Part shown: positions 32,149 through 39,044 of the stretch, one piece after another
Layout: each line of letters opens with the position of its first letter
Position numbering within the stretch: the first letter of the stretch is position 1
Source of the DNA: Syntrophopropionicum propionicicum_A
GTDB lineage: Bacteria > Bacillota > Desulfotomaculia > Desulfotomaculales > Pelotomaculaceae
Reading direction: 5' to 3'
DNA length: 64,000 nucleotides
Assembly (NCBI RefSeq): GCF_048984525.1
Contig: NZ_JBMGJC010000007.1
Location: 124,001 to 188,000 of the forward strand
Position numbers and translations under genes: made by a program
Notes under the pieces: generated by a model
Told to the model about the DNA's origin: nothing
What the model saw: only the letters and a program-made list of their open reading frames with translations
Database searches by the model: none

Positions 32149-32924
32149 TACTGAACAAACCTCCACCTGGTAAAAGATCGGGTAACCATCTGCAAGATCC
32201 TGTCAATCCCGTATCCGATCAGGGCGGCCATGATCATCAGCGCTATCAGTTTGTCTGTTTCCATCATTGTTTGAGCTTCCACCATAGAGTAGCCGAAACC
32301 GGCACTCGTCGCGATGAATTCCGCTCAGATGACTGACATCCAGCCCAGCCCGACGGCAACCCTGCCGCCAATCAGGATATCCGGCAGCGAAGCTGGCACA
32401 ATGATGTGGGCGAAGATACTCCAAGGCCTGGCCCCCATGCTGCGGGCCGCGTTGTAATAATCACGGGAGATGTTTTGCACTCCGGCGACAGTATTGATTA
32501 TTATAGGGAAAACTCCGGCGAAGGTAATCAAAAATATTGTCGGTCCGTCGCCGAGGCCGAACCAGACTATGGTCAGCGGCACCCAGGCCATAATCGGGAC
32601 CTGCCGCAGTGAATCGATCAAGGGGTCAAACAACTGCATCGCGGCCTTGGAGTAACCCATCAGGAATCCCAGCGGTACCCCGATCAGCAGGGCGTAGACA
32701 AAGCCCGTCATTACCCTTCTTAAAGTGATCAAGAGGTTCTTGATCACCTCCGGGTCATGTACGACAGAGGTGAAAGTAACTATCGTCTTCCAGGGAGACG
32801 GCATCATGAACTCACTGTGGTAGTGGTTGGCGGCCAACTGCCAGATACCAAGAACCACCGCGATAGAAACCAGTCCATAAAACAACTGTTTCTGCCCGAA
32901 GGCTCCCATGAATTTTTCACGCAT
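32148..32924 (-). CDS. saoP: ABC transporter permease SaoP containing selenocysteine
   Basis: A 258-residue TauC/SsuC-type permease when the in-frame TGA at 32327-32325 is read (Sec200). The EAA loop is AARSMGARPWSIFAHIIVPA; the UGA follows in GLGWMSVI-U-AEFIATSAGFGY, where related permeases have Ala, Gly or Cys. The sequence continues with intact helices, EAQTMMETDKLIALMIMAAL and IGYGIDRILQ, so termination at the TGA would delete a conserved C-terminal third. ATG 32924 overlaps the upstream binding-protein stop by one base. A Sec here could bind a soft metal during passage. Confidence 0.88.
32325..32327 (-). other. In-frame UGA, predicted selenocysteine codon 200 of SaoP
   Basis: After the UGA, 17 nucleotides lead to a hairpin: GAGT-GCCG stem, GTTT loop, CGGC and ACTC with one bulged T. 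The loop begins with G at nucleotide 26, inside the known spacing range of bacterial SECIS hairpins. The conserved protein family continues on both sides of the codon. Confidence 0.82.
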
Positions 32925-33730
32925 TAACCGCGTGTTCCTGGAGTTGTAAACACGTGCCTTATCCCCAAGCGGTTCCACTGCTCCACCTCCTCGCGTGTAA
33001 AGTCGATATTTTTGTATTTCCTTATTTCTTCGATCAGCACATCCGGATCGTTCAGCTCTTCAACCGATCCCTGGAACAAGCGAATGAATTCACTGTAACG
33101 GGAGTCTTCCATGAAACTTTTACTCACGACCAGCACATAAGTGATATGGCCGGCGGGTCCGGCCGGCGCCATTTTATCACCGGACATGGTAAATCCCCTC
33201 AGGGCGTCCACCACCACCCCGTCAACCGCCTTTTTCTCATAAGCGTAGGGAATGGACACCGGCAGCATGGGCGCTGTATCGACATCCGGGCCAAAAACAC
33301 TGGCGGCGATTTGCTCCTGGTGGGAGCGGTTCTGAGACACCCCGATTTTTTGAGGGACAAGTCCGTGCCGAACCACCACTATATCCGAATTGAGCAGGCA
33401 TGGGCCGATAATTTCAAAGCGGTCGTCCTTTTCCAGCAGGCTGGCGGCAGCGTCGGGACACATGACGGCAATGTCAAGCAGGTCGCTGCTTAAAGCCCAC
33501 TGGGAAGTGCTGCCGCAGCAGTCCTTGACCGGGTACAGTTCAAATTCGCCCTGCGTATCAGCGTCTTGATAGCCCTTTTCATGCACCAGGTAGTGGATGA
33601 TCATACCGCCTGTGTCGTCAGGAGCGCCTATTTTCACCTTCCCGTTATCTTCTTCACGTTGCGGAAACGCTGTGAATACAACAAAAAACAGCAGGACAGC
33701 GACCACTAGGGCGGCAAACACCTTTTTCAT
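32924..33730 (-). CDS. saoB: ABC transporter substrate-binding protein, Cys-rich, probable SaoB
   Basis: A 268-residue exported protein with an N-terminal hydrophobic signal or anchor (FAALVVAVLLFFVVFTAF) and a type-2 periplasmic-binding fold. Cys residues at VKDCCGST, IAVMCPDAA and IIGPCLLNSD lie where ligand-contacting loops are expected. The stop overlaps the permease start. As I recall, NCBI names such proteins SaoB, with the CC pair replaced by Sec-Cys in some species. A soft metal or organometal ligand is inferred; the second binding protein (33740) may be an alternative SaoB. Confidence 0.75.
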   Translation of the reverse strand: MKKVFAALVVAVLLFFVVFTAFPQREEDNGKVKIGAPDDTGGMIIHYLVHEKGYQDADTQGEFELYPVKDCCGSTSQWALSSDLLDIAVMCPDAAASLLEKDDRFEIIGPCLLNSDIVVVRHGLVPQKIGVSQNRSHQEQIAASVFGPDVDTAPMLPVSIPYAYEKKAVDGVVVDALRGFTMSGDKMAPAGPAGHITYVLVVSKSFMEDSRYSEFIRLFQGSVEELNDPDVLIEEIRKYKNIDFTREEVEQWNRLGIRHVFTTPGTRG

Positions 33731-33739
33731 AAAATACTG

Positions 33740-34870
33740 TTAAGCCTTTTTCCCTTCCAGTTCATAGGCTTTAGCTTTCCAGTCTTCATATGACATGCCC
33801 AGCGGGAATACCGGGTCAACTTTTTCTTTGATAAACTGGTCGAAATTATCCACTTTGCTTTCTTCAATCAGTTTAGTGTTGACGAATTCATTGAATGGCG
33901 GCGCCGCGTCCAGGACTTTTTCGCTTATTTCATAGTTAATCTGGTTCTCAAAGTTTTTCTGATTTATGGTCCAGTTCAAGGTCCTGCCTTCATCAACCGT
34001 TTTCTTGTATATGGTCATTAAAGCCACTTCCAGGGGCACCTTGTAATTATCAGCGAATATTTCAGCCGAGCGTACCGGTTTGGTATAAATATGCTGAATT
34101 GCTTTAGAGTGAGCGGTAATCATCAGCCTGGCCAGTTCCGGGTGCTCCGCGATAAAAGTGTTGCTCATGGAAAGGACGCAGCATTGGCCAAATTCACCGT
34201 TCGGCAGTTCTACGTGGGCTCTAAGAATTTGCCCCGTCTTTTCATATTCAGCGTAAGAACCCCAGGGATCGCAGGCGGCATAAGCGTCCACTTTTCCTGC
34301 CTTTAAGGCGACGTATTCATCCTTGTCGGCCATGTCGAAGACTTCATAATTCTTACCTTCAACCGGAATACCCAGTTCTTTGGCCCACTGGATCCAGTCA
34401 CCGTCATTTTTCTCCGGGTTGGTTCCGATAGCCAGTTTTTTCCCAATTAAATCTTTAGGATCTTTAATATCATTTGAAACAACCAGGTATCTCGAACCAC
34501 CAATGTGGTTGCTGGCCGCCACCATGATCGGGGAGCCCTTGAGAAAAGCCCGCATTAAACCCGAGTTACCTATATAACCGGCGTCCATCTGTCCCGCTGC
34601 CATGGCCTCAGGAACCTTGCCGTTGCCGGTTACATTAACATTAAGCCCCAGTTCAGTAAATATCCCCGTATCCTTGGCGATACAGGCGGCGGTCATGTGG
34701 TCGCAGTTGTAATAACCCAGATTAATGACATAGTCCTTGTCTTTTTCAGGAATCCCCGACCCTGTGTTTTGTGTTGTTGTTTGTTTTGCCCCACCGCCGC
34801 AACCGGCCAGCACTACCAGCAGGACGATTGATAAAGCCAAAAGAGGTAAAGCCCTCATTAATTTTTTCAT
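33740..34870 (-). CDS. ABC transporter substrate-binding lipoprotein (NMT1/TauA-like), Cys-rich
   Basis: A 376-residue lipoprotein. The lipobox is VLLVVLAGCGGG; the mature part has NLGYYNCDHMTAACIAKDTG, then AYAACDPWGSYAE and GEFGQCCVLSMSN. These cysteines are unusual in a nitrate/sulfonate-type binding protein and suggest thiolate coordination of a soft metal. Start ATG 34870. It lies 47 bases after tRNA-Sec and 9 bases before the next binding protein. Two binding proteins sharing one permease could serve different ligands. Confidence 0.85.
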   Translation of the reverse strand: MKKLMRALPLLALSIVLLVVLAGCGGGAKQTTTQNTGSGIPEKDKDYVINLGYYNCDHMTAACIAKDTGIFTELGLNVNVTGNGKVPEAMAAGQMDAGYIGNSGLMRAFLKGSPIMVAASNHIGGSRYLVVSNDIKDPKDLIGKKLAIGTNPEKNDGDWIQWAKELGIPVEGKNYEVFDMADKDEYVALKAGKVDAYAACDPWGSYAEYEKTGQILRAHVELPNGEFGQCCVLSMSNTFIAEHPELARLMITAHSKAIQHIYTKPVRSAEIFADNYKVPLEVALMTIYKKTVDEGRTLNWTINQKNFENQINYEISEKVLDAAPPFNEFVNTKLIEESKVDNFDQFIKEKVDPVFPLGMSYEDWKAKAYELEGKKA

Positions 34871-34916
34871 TAATTATGCCCCCTTATTATCTCTGATGTT
34901 TTTTACAAAGGTTATA

Positions 34917-35012
34917 TGGTGGGGAGAAGTCGGATTCGAACGCGACTCCCTCCTGTGTGACAGGCGGACAACGGGTTTGAAGCCCGCGGGGGACCATCCC
35001 CTTTTTCTCCCC
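34917..35012 (-). tRNA. selC: tRNA-Sec (anticodon TCA)
   Basis: The minus strand from 35012 reads an acceptor stem GGGGAGAA paired with TTCTCCCC, followed by A and an encoded CCA (34919-34917). The anticodon arm GGGCTTCAAACCC carries TCA. A long variable arm (GTCCGCCTGT...ACAGG-type) and T-arm TTCGAAT are present. The extended 8-bp acceptor stem, the long variable arm and the TCA anticodon identify selenocysteine tRNA. It lies between saoC and the first binding protein, inside the operon. Confidence 0.95.
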
Positions 35013-35026
35013 GAAAATTAAAAACC

Positions 35027-35515
35027 CTAGCAGCAGTCTTTCATCCCCTCCCCAAATAAATCTTCCAGACTGGTCCCTTCCACACGATAAATCGCATAAC
35101 CGACATTGGCGCCTTTCATGCCCTGGACAATAAACTCAAGCGGGGGTTTATCGTCTATGTCCTTAAAGGTTATCACCTGGTTGGACACAGGCGCCGGCAC
35201 TTCATTAGTGCACTGGTATTCACCCTGTTTATCCAGCACCACCAGCATATTGTTCCTTTCTTCGCTCTCCCTGTAAATCACCACCAAATCTTCAATATTG
35301 TCACCGTCCAAGTCGGCGCTCGCGCATTTTATTACCTCTTTGCCCCCGTGGGTTAAAGTAAAATAACTGAGACAAGGGGACGGTTCTCCTGTCTCACTTG
35401 CTTCACTTTTATCGCTGTGCTTTGTTTCAATTACTGCCGTTTTGCCGCAGCCGGCCGTCATTACCCCGACAACGAGACATACCAGCAAACCGCAAGCCAG
35501 CCACCGGCGGAACAT
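35027..35515 (-). CDS. saoC: Cys-Cys-COOH lipoprotein SaoC
   Basis: A 162-residue lipoprotein (lipobox VMTAGCGK) with an FG-GAP/VCBS-like segment (KCASADLDGDNIEDLVVIYR) and a C-terminus of GEGMKDCC. The terminal Cys-Cys is the hallmark of the protein I recall as SaoC; some species use Sec at one position. The chalcogen pair at the C-terminus could bind or transfer a soft metal. A dispersed repeat is inserted in frame at 35360-35392, giving ETGEPSPCLS in the linker after the lipobox. The ATG overlaps the upstream permease stop (TGATG). Confidence 0.82.
   Translation of the reverse strand: MFRRWLACGLLVCLVVGVMTAGCGKTAVIETKHSDKSEASETGEPSPCLSYFTLTHGGKEVIKCASADLDGDNIEDLVVIYRESEERNNMLVVLDKQGEYQCTNEVPAPVSNQVITFKDIDDKPPLEFIVQGMKGANVGYAIYRVEGTSLEDLFGEGMKDCC
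35360..35392. repeat. Dispersed palindrome copy inside saoC
   Basis: On the minus strand GTGAGACAGGAGAACCGTCC then CCTTGTCTCAG, a variant of the intergenic palindrome family. Here it is read in frame as part of saoC. Confidence 0.78.
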
Positions 35516-36612
35516 CAGGCAACCCTTTCTTTAAGCAGGCTTTTTTTAATTCCGGGCCATAAGGCATACAGGCCAAGCAGGATCACGATGGCTGAACAGA
35601 GATAGCTCAAAGGCTCCGAAGCGGCAAAAGTGAGATTGTTGGCCAGCCCAACGGTCTGGCGGCTTTTACTCAAGTCAAAAAAAGGAGTAAAGCCTGGCAG
35701 CAATAAAATGTTGGTCATATGCCCGACCAGAAATGAAGCGGCGATCAAAACAGAGGTATAAATCAACACCGCCCTCCGGCCAATCAACTTGTACATGCTG
35801 ATTAACTCGGGCAGGTTGGTGGCCGCGCCGGTCATTAAAAAAGTAATGGCCAGTCCTGGCGCCGCCCCGCTGGCTATCAGCGCGGCGATAAAGGGAATAT
35901 GGCCCACCGCGCAAACGTACATAATCGCGCCCAGAACGGCGACGCCAGCTAAAGAGATCAGTCCCGGGTTGCCCAGGTACTGCTGGATAAAAGCCGGGGG
36001 TACTATCGCTACAATCAACCCGGCCAGCATCATGCCCAGGCAGACATACTTGCTCACGGAGACTCCCATGTCCAGAAACCCCCACCGCAGCCCCGCTCCC
36101 AGTTTTTGAGACAGGTTGACTCGCTCTGCAGGCGCCAGTTCGATTAGTTTCACAGGATTTTCCATGCCCGGGGCGCGCAGTTCCGGGCCGGCCAGCGAGT
36201 TGCCGGCCATGCCGACCAGCATTGGCACAACAAATCCGGCTGCCAGGTAGATGGTGGCGATTTGCGGCCCTAAAAACCCGTAAGCGAGCAGGACAGCCGC
36301 GGGGTTGATGATCGGTGTGGCTGTCATGAAGGCCAGGACCGGCCCCAGGCAGGCGCCGGAATAATACAGGCCGAGGCCGAGCGGAATTACACCGCAGCTG
36401 CAGATGGGCAGGAGCATGCCTGAAACCGTCGCCTTGCCCAGCGTTGAGAACTTCTTATTTCCCAGCATGCGCTGCAGCCTGTCCGGGCTGATCAAATTGT
36501 GCATCAGCCCTGCCAGGATAAAGCTGATGACCAGCCATACCGAGGCGCCGTTAAGGATGTCCAGGGCGGTAAAAATGGTCTTTTGAACCAACTCGATTAT
36601 CAAGATCTCCAT
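35515..36612 (-). CDS. saoE: Efflux permease SaoE (COG0701/DUF318 family)
   Basis: A 365-residue membrane protein of the DUF318/COG0701 (ArsP-like) permease family with about ten hydrophobic segments. GMLLPICSCGVIPLGLGLYY carries the CSCG motif and the matching GAATNLPEL appears in the second half; MTATPIINPAAV is also present. Family members export organoarsenicals or other soft-metal compounds. The start ATG 36612 lies inside the preceding thioredoxin-like gene (13-base overlap), and the stop shares a base with saoC's start. SaoE is the name I recall for the SAO operon's exporter. Confidence 0.85.
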   Translation of the reverse strand: MEILIIELVQKTIFTALDILNGASVWLVISFILAGLMHNLISPDRLQRMLGNKKFSTLGKATVSGMLLPICSCGVIPLGLGLYYSGACLGPVLAFMTATPIINPAAVLLAYGFLGPQIATIYLAAGFVVPMLVGMAGNSLAGPELRAPGMENPVKLIELAPAERVNLSQKLGAGLRWGFLDMGVSVSKYVCLGMMLAGLIVAIVPPAFIQQYLGNPGLISLAGVAVLGAIMYVCAVGHIPFIAALIASGAAPGLAITFLMTGAATNLPELISMYKLIGRRAVLIYTSVLIAASFLVGHMTNILLLPGFTPFFDLSKSRQTVGLANNLTFAASEPLSYLCSAIVILLGLYALWPGIKKSLLKERVA

Positions 36613-36863
36613 CCTCTCAGGGCGTCTTCAATAGCTTTTTCAATTATTGCTTTGGACAGGCTGTCGATTTTCTTTCTGCCGTCTATGATCATGGTCCCTT
36701 TGGTTACCATGCCGTACTTCTTCAGGTAGTCAAAATCCTTGCCCGCGTAATATATCTTGACTTCCACGCCATCACCGTATTTGGCGGCAGCGTTTTTTAT
36801 GGTCTGGACATGCTCGTCACAGCAGGGGCAGGTGTTGATAAACTCCACTTTGATTTTTGGCAT
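36600..36863 (-). CDS. saoT: Thioredoxin-like protein SaoT
   Basis: An 87-residue thioredoxin-fold protein: KVEFINTCPCCDEHVQTIKN with a CPCC motif (C11, C13, C14), then GTMIIDGRKKIDSLSKAIIE. In related proteins one of these Cys may be Sec. The first gene of the sao operon, with ATG 36863 and GGGAGA about seven bases upstream. It could reduce or relay an organometal-bound thiol. Similar small thioredoxins also accompany arsenical permeases. Confidence 0.82.
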   Translation of the reverse strand: MPKIKVEFINTCPCCDEHVQTIKNAAAKYGDGVEVKIYYAGKDFDYLKKYGMVTKGTMIIDGRKKIDSLSKAIIEKAIEDALRGWRS

Positions 36864-37251
36864 TGTAATCTCCCTTTTTTCTTATTAACCTAAGACCTCT
36901 AAATCCTTATCTGTGTCTCTCCACTTAGCAGCCGGGCATATGCCGCGAAACAGGGACTGTTTCTCATCATACAAACTACTTTCTTCCAGTAATTAAACAC
37001 ATTTACATATAACTTGCTATTAGAATTGATATATGATTATTTTCCTCTTTATATTAAGCAATTCCTTTATATATTTCATTTGATTATTTTATAACTATGG
37101 GTTAACGCCATAAAAACAATGAATAAAAAGAATAAAGGATTATACATTCAAAACATAAAAGTATTATATAGCAACTGGGAAGGTTTCCGGACTTTCACCG
37201 GTACCTCAGTTTAGTGTCAACATTAAATTCAATAACAGGAGGAATGCAGCT
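36864..37251. other. AT-rich divergent intergenic region
   Basis: A 388-base gap between the divergent sao operon and the dehydratase-like gene, so promoters of both should lie here. A hairpin at about 37173-37212 (ACTGGG...CCGG with CCGG...CAGT) lies just before the dehydratase-like gene. No known riboswitch or regulator site was recognised. Confidence 0.45.
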
Positions 37252-38527
37252 ATGGCTGACGATTACCGTAAAATGTGGGAGTCCATAGGAGTCGACCTGG
37301 AGGCGCATGACCAACTCCTGAGCATACTGCCGCCCACTTACGGGCAGGTCTACATGAGCCAGGAAAACCGGCCGGCCGGGATGGAGTACTTTGACTTTGT
37401 AATCAGTGAAGTGCACGGCCTGCGCATCCAGGAACTGCAGGAACACAAGGCCAAGGGCGGCAAGGTCATCGGCGCCTTTTGCGTCTTCCGAGGAAATAGT
37501 CCGCGCCGCGGGCGGTATCTGTGTCGGGCTTTGCTCGGGCGTTGAGATCGGCGCGGCCAAGGCGGAAAAAGTACTGCCAAGAAATATCTGCCCGTTGATT
37601 AAATCATTCATGGGCTTCAAATTGGGCAGGGTCTGCCCTTATTTCGAGTCTTGCGACATGGTGGTGGGTGAGACTACCTGCGACGGCAAAAAGAAAGCAT
37701 TTGAAATTTTGAACGACTATGTTCCTGTCCATATGATGGAAACCCCCCAGATGAAGAGGGATATAGACAGACAGCTGTGGCGCGACGAAGTGCGTGAATT
37801 TAGGGCCGCCATGGAGGAATTCACAGGCAACAGGATCACCAGCGACTCGCTGCGTAAATCGATCGTGGACGTAAATAACAAGCGAAGGGCTTTATTGAGA
37901 TTATCTGAACTCCGCAAGAATAATCCCGCCCCAATTAGTGGCAAAGACTGCCTGCTGATTGAACAAATCGCCATGTATGATGATGTGAAACGGTTTACAC
38001 TGGAATTGAACGCTCTTTGCGACGAGCTTGAAAATCGAGTGAAAGAAGGCAGGGGGTCAGCTGAGCCTGGCGCGCCCAGGATCATCGTTACCGGTACTCC
38101 GATGGCCCTGCCGAACTGGAAAATACCTCACATCATCGAAACAAGCGGCGCCGTGATCGTAGCCGAGGAACTTTGTACCGGGTTGCGTTATTTTGAGAAC
38201 CTGGTTCCGGAAGAAGCCGAAACAACCTGGCAGATGGTTGACGCTATCGCCAACCGCTACCTTAATATCAACTGCGCCTGCTTTACGCCCAATGAAGGCC
38301 GCATGGAAAAATTGGTCCAACTGGCGGAGGTGTATAAAGCAGACGGGGTTATCCACTGCTCCCTGGCTTTCTGCGATCCCTACCTGATAGAAGCAAACCG
38401 GGTGGAAAAGGTACTGAAAGAACACAACATACCCCTGTTAAAAATTGAAACGGATTACAGCCAGGAGGACTCCGGTCAGATCAAGACCAGGGTGGAAGCC
38501 TTCCTGGAAATGATCGGCAATAAATGA
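37252..38527 (+). pseudogene. 2-hydroxyacyl-CoA dehydratase-like Fe-S protein, frameshifted
   Basis: Two overlapping frames form one homologue. The first (37252 to about 37480) reads MADDYRKMWESIGVDLEAHD up to KVIGAFCVF. The second continues EEIVRAAGGICVGLCSGVEI, AEKVLPRNICPLIKS, CPYFESCDMVVGETTCDGKK and ends ETDYSQEDSGQIKTRVEAFL at 38527. The family normally has FVPEE at the join, so about five bases seem lost (or one gained) near 37483. It is related to HgdB/BcrB and double-cubane cluster proteins. Either a recent pseudogene or a sequence error. Confidence 0.75.
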
Positions 38528-38568
38528 TCCGGACAAGACTAAGGATTATATAAACAAGCACAATAAAA

Positions 38569-38605
38569 ACACCTTCATTTCCTGGCTGAAATGAAGGTGT
38601 TTTTG
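38569..38605 (+). terminator. Rho-independent terminator
   Basis: ACACCTTCATTTC at 38569-38581 pairs perfectly with GAAATGAAGGTGT at 38588-38600, followed by TTTT. Confidence 0.92.
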
Positions 38606-38734
38606 AGAGGGAGAAGGATAGTTAATTACTCCTGGTTTATAACAAGTTTCTCGTCCTATTTACGCAAATCCTTTATTTCGATTATTCGTTTTTTTTATGA
38701 TTATTTAACGGTAAATAAACAATAAATATAACTT

Positions 38735-38763
38735 TTGACTTCCTGCCAGGAATATACTAAAAT
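38735..38763 (+). promoter_or_regulatory. Predicted sigma-A promoter of the mutS2-like gene
   Basis: TTGACT at 38735-38740 and TAAAAT at 38758-38763 are spaced by 17 bases. Transcription would give a leader of about 270 nucleotides before the start codon at 39045. Confidence 0.65.
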
Positions 38764-38769
38764 AATAGC

Positions 38770-38968
38770 AGTATCCACAATTAGGAGTATGATTTGTGTC
38801 TGAGGTTGTTTTTAATTAACCAAATCTAATATGATGGTCTGCGACAGGCCGGCTCATTGCAGCAGGCTTAGTTGGTTTTGGCGCGGACTGGTTAATTGAG
38901 AACACCGGCATAGTCTGCCCGTCTTCCCTGCAAGGGGTAACTGTACCGTGCTCAAAAGCACGGTTTTC
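38770..38968 (+). ncRNA. Structured leader with internal terminator upstream of mutS2-like gene
   Basis: TTAATTAACCA pairs with TGGTTAATT across the region. Inside, GTCTGCG (about 38837-38843) pairs with CGCGGAC (38881-38887) around GGCTTAGTTGGTTTTGG. Downstream there is CCCTGCAAGGG and a strong terminator ACCGTGCT-CAAA-AGCACGGT-TTTCT at 38945-38969. It looks like a transcription attenuator, but I could not assign it to T-box, 6S or a known riboswitch class. Confidence 0.6.
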
Positions 38969-38969
38969 T
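38945..38969 (+). terminator. Terminator in the mutS2-like leader
   Basis: ACCGTGCT at 38945-38952 pairs perfectly with AGCACGGT at 38957-38964, followed by TTTCT. It lies upstream of the coding start, so it would need to be bypassed or controlled. Confidence 0.8.
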
Positions 38970-39044
38970 ATTGTTTTATGGGCTGTGACGAACGGGATGT
39001 GTTCGCCGCAGCTTATTTTATTCTAAAGGAGGCATTTGATTATA

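Noticed and set aside
38770..38968. The mutS2 leader as a T-box, 6S RNA or a known riboswitch
   Set aside because: No T-box AGGGTGG core, no 5'/3' end pairing of 6S type and no match to purine, SAM, lysine, TPP, FMN or glycine aptamers as I know them.
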